Source of the DNA: Bacteroidales bacterium
Lineage (GTDB): Bacteria > Bacteroidota > Bacteroidia > Bacteroidales > JAQUTK01
DNA: 64,000 nt
Direction of reading: 5' to 3'
Assembly (NCBI GenBank): GCA_028709785.1
Contig: JAQUTK010000018.1
Span: forward strand, 1-64,000
Positions 39,006 through 49,654 of the stretch are shown in pieces. How positions within the stretch are numbered: the first letter of the stretch is position 1; each line of letters opens with the position of its first letter. The notes below the pieces were generated by a model. It was not told where the DNA came from, did no database searches, and worked only from the letters and a program-made list of their open reading frames with translations. Both the position numbers and the translations under genes were made by a program.

Positions 39006-41969
39006 ATGATCAATCAACAGAATTTTAAAAGACTTTATCTAAAAGATACTTCTTTTGCAAATTTAATGACCAAAAGAATTTTCAATGTTTTGCTTATAGC
39101 CAGCCGTTATGACGCTTTTATGCTGGAGGATGATGGACGGGTAGATGAGCTTATATTTAATGAATATACCTCTCTCAACTTACGTTATCCACCCCGTTTT
39201 TTTCAGGTTACATCAGAAGAGGAAGCCATGCATCAGTTAGATGACAGAACTTTTGATTTGGTAATTTGTATGCCCAGCGGTTTGAAAGATGATAGCTTTG
39301 CAATGGTAAAACGAATCAAAGGGTTTTATCCGTATGTACCAATAGTTGTGCTTACTCCCTTTTCCAGAGAGGTGTCACAATCAATAGCCAATGAGGATTT
39401 GAGTGGAATTGACTATGTGTTTAGCTGGCTGGGGAATACAGAACTTCTTGTTGCGATCATCAAGCTGATTGAAGATAAAATGAATCTGGATCAGGATGTA
39501 CAATCCGTAGGAGTTCAGGTCCTTTTGTTGGTTGAAGATTCTATACGGTTTTATTCCTCCATATTGCCGCATCTTTATAAGTTTGTATTAAATCAATCTC
39601 AGATATTTGCCAAAGAGGCATTAAACGGACATGAATGCATGCTTCGAATGCGTGGCCGTCCGAAAATAGTGTTGGCTCGTAGTTATGAAGAAGCCCAAAC
39701 GATGTATAATAAGTATCAGAATAATATGTTGGGGATAATCTCTGATGTTTCTTTCATGAAAGATGGCGAAAAAGATAAAATGGCCGGAATCAAGTTCTGT
39801 ACCTATGTGCGGAGTACGAATAAAAACATCCCATTGATCATCAATTCTTCCGACCAGGAAAACGAGAAAGCTGCGCTTGATCTGGGGGCCAGTTTTGTGT
39901 CAAAGCATTCGAAAAAACTTCCTGTTGACATCAAGAAGTGTGTGATGAGTAATTTTGGATTTGGGGATTTTATTTTAAAAAATCCTGTTACCGGAGAAGA
40001 AGTTGCCCGCCTGACCAATCTGAAAGATCTTCAAAACAATATTTTTGCAATTCCGGAACACTCTTTGCGGTATCATTTGGGACATGATGATATGTCGCGC
40101 TGGCTCTATTCCAGAGCGATGTTTCCAATTGCAGAGTTGATAAAAAAGATGGATGTGGATGATTACGATAATATTGATGAGTGCCGCAAGATTATATTTG
40201 ATACTGTCGTTGAATATCGGAAGATGAAGAACAGAGGAGTTGTTGCTGTTTTTCAACGTGACAGATTTGATAAGTACTCAAATTTTGCACGGATAGGGGA
40301 TGGCTCATTAGGGGGGAAAGGACGCGGACTTGCTTTTATTGATTCGATCATAAAACGCTATCCCGAACTGGGAGAGTTTGATAAGGCTCGTGTGACAATT
40401 CCCAAAACGGTAGTGTTGTGTACAGATCTTTTCGATGAGTTTATGGAGTCAAACAATCTGTATCAGATCGGATTGTCGGATCTTCCGGATGAGCAGATTC
40501 TACGTTATTTTTTAAAAGGGCAGTTGCCTGATTCTTTAATAGAAGATCTCATGGCATTTTTTGATGCAGTGAAAAGTCCTGTTGCCATACGATCATCCAG
40601 TTTGCTGGAAGACTCCCATTACCAACCGTTTGCGGGTGTTTACTCTACATATATGATTCCTTACCAGACTGATAAGTATGAAATGCTCCATGCTGTCAGT
40701 AATGCCATAAAAGGAGTGTATGCTTCTGTCTTTTATAAGAATAGTAAAGATTACATGATGGCTACGCAGAATGTGATTGATCAGGAAAAGATGGCGGTCA
40801 TATTGCAGGAGGTATGTGGAAAAAGTTATGGATCACGTTACTATCCCTCTTTTTCTGGTGTTGCACGATCTCTGAACTTTTATCCGATTGGTGATGAAAA
40901 AGTCGAAGAAGGTATTGCAAATGTTGCGATAGGTTTAGGTAAATATATTGTGGACGGAGGAGTGACCCTTCGTTTTTCTCCTGTTCATCCCCATAATATA
41001 TTGCAGATGAGTTCGCTCGACTTTGCTCTTCGAGAGACTCAAACTCGCTTTTACGCGCTTAATCTTGTTGATACGAAGTCTGAAATTTCTACTGATGATG
41101 CTTTCAATTTAGTCAAAATTCCGGTAAAGGAAGCTGAGAGCGATGGCGCACTGAAATATCTTGTATCGACCTTCGATCCGAGTGACGGAGTGATCAGGGA
41201 AGGTTTCTATGAAGGTGGTCGCAAAATTATATCTTTTGTCAATGTGCTTGAACATGACATGTTTCCTTTGGCGAAATTGCTGGATTTCATTTTAAAATTA
41301 AGTGCAAAGGAAATGGCACGACCTGTAGAGATCGAGTATGCCGCTAATCTGGATGATGAAAATCATGAGAATGTTTTTTATCTTTTGCAAATCAGACCGA
41401 TTGTTGATAATACGTCCGATCTGAACGAAGATCTGACTCTCATTTCCGATGAGGATAAACTGATTTATTCAACGAATGCACTTGGACATGGAATTATTGA
41501 TACTGTCCAGGATATTGTATATGTAAAGTCTGATGTGTTTCGTCCGAACTATAATCAGATGATTGCATATGATGTGGAGAAAATCAATAAACAATTTTTG
41601 CAGGATGGGAAAAACTATATTCTTGTCGGACCCGGACGTTGGGGCTCAAGTGATGATTGGTTGGGTATCCCGGTCAAATGGCCGAACATATCTGCTGCAA
41701 GAATTATTATTGAATCCGGTTTGGAAAATTATCGTGTAGATCCGAGTCAGGGAACTCATTTTTTTCAAAATCTGACCTCTTTCGGAGTGGGATACTTTAC
41801 GGTTAATCCGTTTATGAAAGACGGAATTTTTGATGAAGCATACCTGAATACACTCCCTGTTGTGTCTGAGACAAAGTATGTGCGGCATGTGCGTTTTGAT
41901 TATCCTCTGGTTGCGAAAATCGATGGGAAAAAGAATATAGGTGTAGTCCTGAAGCCTAAAGAGGTGTAG
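39006..41969 (+). CDS. Receiver-like domains fused to a PEP synthase/PPDK-like nucleotide-binding domain
   Basis: 987 aa; LLLVEDSIRFYSSILP receiver-like; GGKGRGLAFIDSIIKR and VAIRSSSLLEDSHYQPFAGVYSTY as in PPDK_N. Confidence 0.8.
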   Translation: MINQQNFKRLYLKDTSFANLMTKRIFNVLLIASRYDAFMLEDDGRVDELIFNEYTSLNLRYPPRFFQVTSEEEAMHQLDDRTFDLVICMPSGLKDDSFAMVKRIKGFYPYVPIVVLTPFSREVSQSIANEDLSGIDYVFSWLGNTELLVAIIKLIEDKMNLDQDVQSVGVQVLLLVEDSIRFYSSILPHLYKFVLNQSQIFAKEALNGHECMLRMRGRPKIVLARSYEEAQTMYNKYQNNMLGIISDVSFMKDGEKDKMAGIKFCTYVRSTNKNIPLIINSSDQENEKAALDLGASFVSKHSKKLPVDIKKCVMSNFGFGDFILKNPVTGEEVARLTNLKDLQNNIFAIPEHSLRYHLGHDDMSRWLYSRAMFPIAELIKKMDVDDYDNIDECRKIIFDTVVEYRKMKNRGVVAVFQRDRFDKYSNFARIGDGSLGGKGRGLAFIDSIIKRYPELGEFDKARVTIPKTVVLCTDLFDEFMESNNLYQIGLSDLPDEQILRYFLKGQLPDSLIEDLMAFFDAVKSPVAIRSSSLLEDSHYQPFAGVYSTYMIPYQTDKYEMLHAVSNAIKGVYASVFYKNSKDYMMATQNVIDQEKMAVILQEVCGKSYGSRYYPSFSGVARSLNFYPIGDEKVEEGIANVAIGLGKYIVDGGVTLRFSPVHPHNILQMSSLDFALRETQTRFYALNLVDTKSEISTDDAFNLVKIPVKEAESDGALKYLVSTFDPSDGVIREGFYEGGRKIISFVNVLEHDMFPLAKLLDFILKLSAKEMARPVEIEYAANLDDENHENVFYLLQIRPIVDNTSDLNEDLTLISDEDKLIYSTNALGHGIIDTVQDIVYVKSDVFRPNYNQMIAYDVEKINKQFLQDGKNYILVGPGRWGSSDDWLGIPVKWPNISAARIIIESGLENYRVDPSQGTHFFQNLTSFGVGYFTVNPFMKDGIFDEAYLNTLPVVSETKYVRHVRFDYPLVAKIDGKKNIGVVLKPKEV

Positions 41970-42831
41970 TGAGCGCTTTCTCCAGACTGAAGGCTTCGGC
42001 AGCACAAGCGTATCCTTCTTCATACAAAGCGCACAGTTTGTGTATGTCTTTTTCTATACGATCAACAGAGATCTGTTTCTTTGGACGGATAACCAAGACC
42101 TTTCCTTCTGCTTCCATTTCGGATAGGTACGCAAGCGTTTGGTTGTATTCTTTTGCTCTGTTTTGTATTTTCTCACGTAGCAGAGGGTATTTTTTATATA
42201 TAAACCGAGGGATATGCTTTTTGTTTTCTTCCTTTCGATATCCTTTGTTGCGTGTTAATACCACTACAGCCTTTGAATACCCTTGATTGAATGCGCGACG
42301 TATTGGTATCGCATCGCTGATACCCCCGTCAAGCATTGGGATGCCATCTACTTCAACCATCGGGCAAACAAAAGGAAGACTGCTGGATGCTCTGGCGATT
42401 TTTAACAGGCGGACTTTGTCTTTTTTCTCTTCCAGATATTCTGCTTCTCCGGTCAAACAGTTACAGGTCACCATTTCAAACCTCTGAGAGGAATTAAAAT
42501 AGTAGTCGTAATGAAATGGAATAATCCTTTCCGGAAAATCATTAAATAACAAGTCAAAATCCATGATACACTTCTTGGTCAGGAGCGACTTTATGCCAAT
42601 GTAGTTGTATTTTTGCAGAAGTTCGATATTACAGCGATGTGCTCTTCCTCGTTGGTTGGAAAGATAGGACAAACCATTGCAGGCGCCGGCAGATACACCG
42701 ATTGTGTATTCAAAGTGTAACCGGTTATCCATCAAATAGTCCAATACACCGGCAGTAAAGACTCCCCGCATCCCTCCGCCTTCAAGAACAAGCGCTGTTT
42801 TGCTCAAATCAATGTCTATACATGGTTCCAT
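41956..42831 (-). CDS. Patatin-like phospholipase family protein
   Basis: ALVLEGGGMRGVFTAGVLDYL; GVSAGACNG; MLDGGISDAIP. Confidence 0.92.
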   Translation of the reverse strand: MEPCIDIDLSKTALVLEGGGMRGVFTAGVLDYLMDNRLHFEYTIGVSAGACNGLSYLSNQRGRAHRCNIELLQKYNYIGIKSLLTKKCIMDFDLLFNDFPERIIPFHYDYYFNSSQRFEMVTCNCLTGEAEYLEEKKDKVRLLKIARASSSLPFVCPMVEVDGIPMLDGGISDAIPIRRAFNQGYSKAVVVLTRNKGYRKEENKKHIPRFIYKKYPLLREKIQNRAKEYNQTLAYLSEMEAEGKVLVIRPKKQISVDRIEKDIHKLCALYEEGYACAAEAFSLEKALTTPL

Positions 42832-43310
42832 TAATAGTTGATTCTGCCTCCCCCGTAAAAACTCTCTTCATAATACGGAAAGTGTATGTCGTCAATGCGA
42901 ACTCCCTTCGAAGTGGTTGCATGCACGAATTTGTTTTTACCCAGATAGACGCCTACATGAAAATCTGTTGGCTTAGGGATACTGAAGAAGACCAGATCTC
43001 CTTCTTTGAGTTTGCTTTTTCTAACTCTATTGGATGCTTTGCAGTATCCTTCTGCGGTACGGATGTTTGGCTCCAGACCATATACGTCTGCAAGAATTAC
43101 TTTGACAAGTCCGGAACAGTCTATGCCGGATTTTGAATTACCTCCGTATCGGTATGGAACTCCAATCCATTCGTCCACTACCTTACGCAACTGCTTGTCT
43201 TTAATAAAAGAGACTTCAGAGTGTCTGATTGTGCGTGATTTTGTGGCACAACCAGTAAAAAATATACCGATCAGTGTCAAAATGCAGAGTTGGAGAAGAA
43301 TTCGTTTCAT
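42831..43310 (-). CDS. NlpC/P60 (C40) cell-wall hydrolase, lipoprotein
   Basis: GVPYRYGGNSKSGIDCSGLVKVIL; FHVGVYLGKNKFVHATTSKGV; lipobox FTGC. Confidence 0.92.
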   Translation of the reverse strand: MKRILLQLCILTLIGIFFTGCATKSRTIRHSEVSFIKDKQLRKVVDEWIGVPYRYGGNSKSGIDCSGLVKVILADVYGLEPNIRTAEGYCKASNRVRKSKLKEGDLVFFSIPKPTDFHVGVYLGKNKFVHATTSKGVRIDDIHFPYYEESFYGGGRINY

Positions 43311-43311
43311 A

Positions 43312-43908
43312 TCAGAAGATTAAAAGTTCGCGGTATAATCGTTGTACTGGCAGTCCCATAACATTGAAATAGGAGCCGGAGATTGATTCAACAGCTATAT
43401 ATCCAATCCATTCCTGTATTCCGTATGCACCGGCTTTGTCGAAGGGTTGGTAGTTCTTAACGTAGGAATAAATTTCGTCATCACTCAAGGACGAAAAAGT
43501 TACTTCTGTGCCTACGACAAAGCTTTTTTGTTTATGAAGTGTGGTCAGTGTTACACCTGTAAAAACCTCGTGTGTATGTCCGGAGAGATCTTTCAGCATA
43601 GAGATCGCATCCGCTTCATTCGTCGGTTTTCCATAAACTCTATTTGATAGCCAAACAATTGTGTCTGCAGTGATAAGCAATGTCTTTTCCTGAAGCTTCG
43701 GGCGAAAAGCATCCGCTTTTTTTCCCGAGATGAAGAGCGGAATATCACCACCTTTCAATGAATCAGGATAGCTTTCGTCAATATCAGGTAAGGTACATAC
43801 CAAAAAGTCTACGTCCAGACCGCTCAGCAGTTCCTTCCTTCTCGGTGATTGAGAGCCAAGAATAATGTCGTATTTGGTTTTGAAATCTTTCATGTTATGC
43901 CTGTTCAA
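43312..43908 (-). CDS. maf: Maf-like nucleotide pyrophosphatase
   Basis: DIILGSQSPRRKELLSGL; ITADTIVWL; GAYGIQEWIG. Confidence 0.93.
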   Translation of the reverse strand: MNRHNMKDFKTKYDIILGSQSPRRKELLSGLDVDFLVCTLPDIDESYPDSLKGGDIPLFISGKKADAFRPKLQEKTLLITADTIVWLSNRVYGKPTNEADAISMLKDLSGHTHEVFTGVTLTTLHKQKSFVVGTEVTFSSLSDDEIYSYVKNYQPFDKAGAYGIQEWIGYIAVESISGSYFNVMGLPVQRLYRELLIF

Positions 43909-44430
43909 TTACCATCCGAAAGCTTCTCCTTGCATCCACAATCCTTGGGCTTTCATGGTCTGTTCAATTACATCCCGCCCGCAGCCGGTTCCACCCGCTT
44001 TATGGGAGATATATAATGCTATTTTTTTTATTTCAGGTGAGGCGTCTGACGGACAAGCCGGAAGTCCTGATTCCAGCATGACCTGATAGTCTGGGATATC
44101 ATCACCCATATATAAGATTTCTTCTTTAGCCAATCCGTATTTTTCTTTGAATTCCATAAATGCGTTCATCTTAATCGACGCTTTCATGTAGATATCTTTT
44201 ATTCCCAAACGTTCATATCGCTCCTTTACGGAATTTGTATTTCCTCCTGTAATAATGGCAATGTGAAATCCAGCCTTCACGGCAAGTTGCATGGCATATC
44301 CATCTTTGATGTTGACTGTTCGCATGGGCTCTCCATTTGGATGGAGAGGAATTATATCACAAGATAAGACCCCATCAACATCAAAAACAAAAGCTTTTAT
44401 TTTTTTTAGGTCGTAATTAATAGTACTCAT
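43909..44430 (-). CDS. kdsC: 3-deoxy-D-manno-octulosonate 8-phosphate phosphatase (KdsC-like HAD)
   Basis: [50 protein letters not shown]. Confidence 0.88.
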   Translation of the reverse strand: MSTINYDLKKIKAFVFDVDGVLSCDIIPLHPNGEPMRTVNIKDGYAMQLAVKAGFHIAIITGGNTNSVKERYERLGIKDIYMKASIKMNAFMEFKEKYGLAKEEILYMGDDIPDYQVMLESGLPACPSDASPEIKKIALYISHKAGGTGCGRDVIEQTMKAQGLWMQGEAFGW

Positions 44431-44437
44431 ATAGATC

Positions 44438-45223
44438 TTATTTCTTCTGTAAATGAAAAATGCTTTGGCTCAACAAACGATAGATTTCCTGAAACTCAGG
44501 AGAATCTTTCAGCATCTCGATTTGTTTATTTATTATATTTTGATCGTAGCGGACGGCTGGGCCTGTTTGCGCATCTAATGGTGGTAGTTCCTGCACTTTT
44601 GCTGCAGTTTCCTGAATCAAGGGAAACAATACAGAAAAAGGAATACCTGTCTCACGAATAATCTCGTCTGCAATAGAATAAAGATGGTTCGCGAAGTTGC
44701 AGGCAAATACAGCAGATAAGTGTAGTCGTTTTCTTTTCTCTGAATCTACGAAATAGATATGTGGAGAGAGGATATTGGCCAGTTTTTTGATTGTATCCAT
44801 GACTTTTTCATTTGAACCTTCCAGAAACAAAGGAATTTGAGAAAAATCGACCTCTTTTGTTTTGCTGAATGTTTGCAATGGATAAAGAACTCCGTAAGAT
44901 TCCTTGTAAGGAGCAAACAGATTCATTGGCATGCTCCCGGATGTATGAATCCAAAGCCCTTTATTAACCGGTGTTTTTGATGCGACATCCTCTAGTACCG
45001 TATCTTTTAGTGCAAAGATATAAACGTCAGCTTCGGATGTGATATCAGGTATATGTGTGCAAGATAGCGCTCCAACTTTCATGGCTAACAGAGAAGCCGC
45101 CTCTTCAGTCCGGCTGAAAACCTGAATAATCTTTATGCCGCTTTTGTGCAAACACAGTGCTAACTGCGTGGCCAGATTGCCTGCCCCGATAAAGGTTACT
45201 GTTGGACTTTCTTTGAGTATCAT
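44438..45223 (-). CDS. Rossmann-fold / DUF2520 protein
   Basis: [54 protein letters not shown]; start trimmed to 45223. Confidence 0.85.
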   Translation of the reverse strand: MILKESPTVTFIGAGNLATQLALCLHKSGIKIIQVFSRTEEAASLLAMKVGALSCTHIPDITSEADVYIFALKDTVLEDVASKTPVNKGLWIHTSGSMPMNLFAPYKESYGVLYPLQTFSKTKEVDFSQIPLFLEGSNEKVMDTIKKLANILSPHIYFVDSEKRKRLHLSAVFACNFANHLYSIADEIIRETGIPFSVLFPLIQETAAKVQELPPLDAQTGPAVRYDQNIINKQIEMLKDSPEFQEIYRLLSQSIFHLQKK

Positions 45224-45558
45224 TTCCGCAAATAAAATAATATCATCACGATTCCGACTACTGTGAACAGTAAAGGCCACATGTATTCAGCATAGGCTTG
45301 TTGCCACTGAAAGTAGTCCTGCAATCGCAGTATAAAGCCAATCCCAAACAGTATTGAACCAATTGTTCTATTTTGTTTGCATAACACAAAAATGATCCCT
45401 CCATATAGGAAGTAGTTTTTCCAGTCGAAAAGCAACAGATTAACTTCATCTGAAAACAGATGAAGTTTACTGATAAGGAGCATGATTCCAAGGAAAATAG
45501 ATGTGACTCCCCATGCGAGTAAATCACCACTTTTGCTTGAAGAGCGACTTTTTGCCAT
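45220..45558 (-). CDS. Small membrane protein
   Basis: 112 aa, 3-4 hydrophobic segments; stop overlaps the next gene's start. Confidence 0.6.
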   Translation of the reverse strand: MAKSRSSSKSGDLLAWGVTSIFLGIMLLISKLHLFSDEVNLLLFDWKNYFLYGGIIFVLCKQNRTIGSILFGIGFILRLQDYFQWQQAYAEYMWPLLFTVVGIVMILFYLRK

Positions 45559-45561
45559 AAA

Positions 45562-46107
45562 TTATTCTGCTTGAGTTTGCTCGAAAGAGCCCAAGTGGAC
45601 TTTTTCCCATTTCAGTTTAGACTCGTCAAAAGGAGTTTTTTCTTCATCTTTCACCCCCAGGGCTAAGATACAGAGTGGATGATATCCTTCTGGTATGTTC
45701 AATAATTCGCACACATTTTCTTCCGCAGCGATGCCTTGAGCATCGTTTCTGTTACGAACTTGAATCCAACAACTTCCAAGACCCTGTTCTTCCGCCTGAA
45801 GCTGCATGATGATTGCAGCAATAGACGCATCTTCGATCCAGACATCTGTTTTAAGTTCATTACCCAAGATGACTATAGCAATCGGAGCATTTGCCAAAAA
45901 TGAAGCCCCATTCGCTTTGCATGCTGACAACTGCTTTAAGACTGATTTTTCTTCCACTACGACAAATTCCCAACTCATACATCGTTTGGATGAGGGAGCC
46001 ATTAATCCAGCCTTTAGTATTTGTTCCAGTTGTTCCGGTTTGACAAACTCTTCTTTGAATTTTCGGGTACTTCGACGCTTTATGATAAGATTTAAGAAAT
46101 TGCTCAT
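45562..46107 (-). CDS. Nitroreductase family protein
   Basis: IIKRRSTRKFKEEFVKPEQLEQILKAGLMAPSSKRCMSWEFVVVEE. Confidence 0.92.
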   Translation of the reverse strand: MSNFLNLIIKRRSTRKFKEEFVKPEQLEQILKAGLMAPSSKRCMSWEFVVVEEKSVLKQLSACKANGASFLANAPIAIVILGNELKTDVWIEDASIAAIIMQLQAEEQGLGSCWIQVRNRNDAQGIAAEENVCELLNIPEGYHPLCILALGVKDEEKTPFDESKLKWEKVHLGSFEQTQAE

Positions 46108-46165
46108 CGATCTTTTTCTTTAAGTGATTTAATATGAAGTGTTTCAATTTCTCTACAAATATACA

Positions 46166-47200
46166 ATGATAGATGCAACTTTCCGAAGAAATGAACTATT
46201 TTTGCATTACATAGCTACAAATAGAGTGATAGAGATATTTAAAAAAGGCGACGTCTTGCCCGATCTTCCGGGAACGGATTTCTTTCAATCCAATACGTTT
46301 TTTAATTTGTGTGAGAGTTCAAAATCTCTTATGCCGATGCTTTTTGTATGTAGCTCTGAAGGTCAGGTTAAAGGCAAACTACTGGTGGTATTGCTTCGCA
46401 ACCGGATACTGTATCCTCAGTCCTGGTTTACTGTATGTCAAGTGATTGGACAACCTGAACTATTTGTGAACGATCTCTCCAATGAGGTGATGAATGAGCT
46501 TCTACACTCTTTAATCCAAAATGTCAGTCATAAATGTTTTTATATTGAGATAAAAAGAGTCTGGAGAAACCCATTATCGGGATATAAAGCTTATAGGGAA
46601 AATGGCTTCTTCCCAATCGACAAAATATATGTTCAGAATAACTTCAAGAAATCCCGAAATATACTGAAGCAATTGTCTCCATCAAAACAACGTCAGGCAA
46701 ATAAAGGTTTTCGTTCCGGAACTGTAGTTAGTGAAGTTCTTTCTCCTGAAGAGGTGGAGGAGTGGTGTTCGACAGCGCATAAGAATCTTTCTCCGCGATT
46801 ATTAAGTCTTTTTCCTTCAAAGTCTCTTTTTTATTCAATTTATGAGAAGGTAGTGCGTGAACGCAGAGGGACAATTTTTATGGCGCGCTACAAGGATCGG
46901 ATTATTGGAAGTATGATTTGCGTCTTTTCCGGAGATACCATGTGGGAATGGTATGTGGTAAGTGCAAACAAACTCTTTCACAAACAATATCCCGGAGTTT
47001 GTCTTACAGTACATGCTCTGGAATATTGCCAGAAGCATGGCTATCTGTTCTTTAATTTTAAGGATATTACAACTCCTTTTCATCGTTCGGGAGTGCGCGA
47101 TTTTAAAATTCAGTTTGGAGGAAAGCAACGAAATGCGAAGCAATGGAGACGATATAAATGGAATTGGTTGAATAAATTGTGGTCTAAATTATACGTATAA
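46166..47200 (+). CDS. GNAT/FemAB-like acyltransferase-fold protein
   Basis: FEKxG-like start, NPLSGYKAYRENGF, GVCLTVHALEYCQKHGYLFFNFKD; start trimmed to MIDATF. Confidence 0.6.
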   Translation: MIDATFRRNELFLHYIATNRVIEIFKKGDVLPDLPGTDFFQSNTFFNLCESSKSLMPMLFVCSSEGQVKGKLLVVLLRNRILYPQSWFTVCQVIGQPELFVNDLSNEVMNELLHSLIQNVSHKCFYIEIKRVWRNPLSGYKAYRENGFFPIDKIYVQNNFKKSRNILKQLSPSKQRQANKGFRSGTVVSEVLSPEEVEEWCSTAHKNLSPRLLSLFPSKSLFYSIYEKVVRERRGTIFMARYKDRIIGSMICVFSGDTMWEWYVVSANKLFHKQYPGVCLTVHALEYCQKHGYLFFNFKDITTPFHRSGVRDFKIQFGGKQRNAKQWRRYKWNWLNKLWSKLYV

Positions 47201-47238
47201 CTCTTTCTCCCCGTTATTTTGTAGAGAATAAGCAAAAT

Positions 47239-49644
47239 ATGAACATAAGACACCTCCTTTTTCTACTCTTGATTTGTTTGGTCGGCAATGTGCATGCGCA
47301 AATGATAAAAGTGCATGGCACAGTAATGACTCCGGAAGGTGAACCGATAGAATTAGCGACCATTCATGTTGCAGGAGGTATCGCCGGTGGAATCTCAGAT
47401 CTCAAAGGTCACTATGAATTCCTTACCCCTAAAAGAGATACCATCAAACTTGTCATTTCCTGTCTGGGATTTAATAAAGTGGAACGAAAAATTGTTTCTC
47501 CAGACAAAGAGATACTTCTTAATGTTGTCCTTCAATCTGCTTTTCAGGCTTTGAAAGACGTGGAAGTAACAGAAAGAAAGCAAGAGACCGAAATGACTCA
47601 GCAGATAAAACTTGATCGCTTTAGGTTGATGCCTGACGCGAGTGGAGGTAGTGTAGAGTCGCTTCTTTCTACATTTGCTGGTGTGAACTCAAACAATGAG
47701 ATGAGCTCCCAATACATGGTACGCGGAGGCAACTATGATGAAAACAGCGTTTATGTCAATGGTATAGAAGTCTACCGTCCCTTATTGATACGTGCCGGCC
47801 AACAAGAAGGTCTTAGTTTTATTAATCCCGACTTAGTACAGTCTATTGATTTCTCGGCGGGAGGCTTTGATACCCGTTATGGAGATAAAATGTCATCGGT
47901 TCTGGATATTTCCTACAAAAAGCCGGAAGTATTTGAAGGTTCTTTCGCCGCAAGTTTGCAAGGAGGTTCTGTTTACTTAGGTCATGCCTCTAAGAACCTG
48001 ACACAGATTCACGGTGTGCGTTACAAACGAAATGCCAGTTTGCTTGGCTCATTGGAAACGAAAGGTGAGTACGATCCAAGCTTTTTAGACTACCAGACGT
48101 ACATTACGTATAATCTTTCCCCAAGATGGGAGCTCTCCTTGTTGGGTAATGTGTCCAGTAACAGTTATAAATTCGCACCACAGAATCGTACGACAAAATT
48201 TGGAACACAAGATATCGCAAAAGAATTCAAGGTCTATTTTGATGGAAAAGAAGACGATCTGTTTACCACTGTCTTTGGTGCATTGACGTTAAAACACAAG
48301 ATTGACAAACAAACGGAAGTTGGACTTATGCTATCTGCCTTTCAAACAAATGAACAGGAAAGATACGATATTACCGGCGAATACTGGCTGAATGATGTGG
48401 ACGTTTCCGGAGAATCTCAGAGTTCGATGGATAAAACATTGGGAGTTGCGAGTTATCATGAGCATGCCCGAAACAAATTAAAGGCAAGCGTCTTTAACTT
48501 CTCTCACATGGGTGCTGCAACCAGGAATAGCCATACAATCCGTTGGGGAGTGGGAGGTCAGATGGAAAAGATAAGTGATCGTATGCGTGAATGGGAATGG
48601 CGTGATTCTGCAGGATATTCCATGCCCTTCAATCCAAATCAGGTCAATGTGATATACAACCTCTATTCAAGAAATGAGTTGAATAATGCCCGTCTATATT
48701 CTTATTTGCAGGATACGTATAAGTTTGACATTGCTTCAGGTTTTGTCTCTGTGACCGGAGGTGTTCGAACGAGTTATTGGGGCTTCAATAAAGAGGTGTT
48801 GATCAGTCCCCGGGCATCAATTGCTTATATTCCTGATTGGGAAAAGAAGTTTACCTTCCGATTTGCATCAGGAATTTACTACCAGTCTCCTTTTTATAAG
48901 GAATTTCGTGATTCAGTCTATTCTGACGGAGGATACCGGATTCAGTTGAACCGAAACATCAAGTCGCAACGCTCCATACAGTTTATCGGAGGTGTAGATC
49001 ATTATTTTTACTTCCTGTATCGTCCATTTAAGTTTACTGTTGAGGCTTATTATAAAACAATTGATAATCTGATCCCTTATACGGTTGACAATGTACGTGT
49101 GATGTATTTTGGAGAGAACAGAGGGAGTGGGCATATTGCCGGATTGGATATGAAAATATTTGGCGAACTGGTGCCCGGAGTTGATTCCTGGGTAAGTCTT
49201 TCGTTGATGGATTCACGCGAACGATTTGATGGCAAGGGTATGCCGAGACCTACCGATCAACGCTACAATATTTCCATGTTCTTCCAGGATTACTTTCCCA
49301 AAAATCCGAAGTATAAGCTACAGCTCAAATTAGTTTGGGCGGATGGATTGCCCTTTGGCCCATCCGGTGATGAGGCAAATAAAGCCGCTTTCAGAATGTC
49401 ACCCTATCGGCGTGTCGATATTGGGATGTCAAGGCAGTTGGTAGGTGGCGAAGATCGGGTGATGCGTCGAAAGATCATGCGTCATCTAAAAAATGTCTGG
49501 TTGGGTATTGATGTCTTCAACTTATTTAATATCAGCAATGTTAATTCCTATTATTGGATCACAGATGTGCATAATCAACAATATGCTGTGCCTAATTATT
49601 TGACATCAAGACAGATAAACCTCCGATTAGTGGCTGATTTCTAG
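47239..49644 (+). CDS. TonB-dependent receptor with N-terminal carboxypeptidase-like regulatory domain
   Basis: KVHGTVMTPEGEPIELATIHV; GVNSNNEMSSQYMVRGGNYDENSVYVNGIEV plug; C-terminal barrel. Confidence 0.92.
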   Translation: MNIRHLLFLLLICLVGNVHAQMIKVHGTVMTPEGEPIELATIHVAGGIAGGISDLKGHYEFLTPKRDTIKLVISCLGFNKVERKIVSPDKEILLNVVLQSAFQALKDVEVTERKQETEMTQQIKLDRFRLMPDASGGSVESLLSTFAGVNSNNEMSSQYMVRGGNYDENSVYVNGIEVYRPLLIRAGQQEGLSFINPDLVQSIDFSAGGFDTRYGDKMSSVLDISYKKPEVFEGSFAASLQGGSVYLGHASKNLTQIHGVRYKRNASLLGSLETKGEYDPSFLDYQTYITYNLSPRWELSLLGNVSSNSYKFAPQNRTTKFGTQDIAKEFKVYFDGKEDDLFTTVFGALTLKHKIDKQTEVGLMLSAFQTNEQERYDITGEYWLNDVDVSGESQSSMDKTLGVASYHEHARNKLKASVFNFSHMGAATRNSHTIRWGVGGQMEKISDRMREWEWRDSAGYSMPFNPNQVNVIYNLYSRNELNNARLYSYLQDTYKFDIASGFVSVTGGVRTSYWGFNKEVLISPRASIAYIPDWEKKFTFRFASGIYYQSPFYKEFRDSVYSDGGYRIQLNRNIKSQRSIQFIGGVDHYFYFLYRPFKFTVEAYYKTIDNLIPYTVDNVRVMYFGENRGSGHIAGLDMKIFGELVPGVDSWVSLSLMDSRERFDGKGMPRPTDQRYNISMFFQDYFPKNPKYKLQLKLVWADGLPFGPSGDEANKAAFRMSPYRRVDIGMSRQLVGGEDRVMRRKIMRHLKNVWLGIDVFNLFNISNVNSYYWITDVHNQQYAVPNYLTSRQINLRLVADF

Positions 49645-49654
49645 CCTGCCGTTC

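Noticed and set aside
45258-45530. 90-aa minus-strand ORF overlapping the small membrane protein
   Set aside because: Alternative frame of the same DNA; the 45220-45558 frame has a coherent TM pattern and couples to the next start
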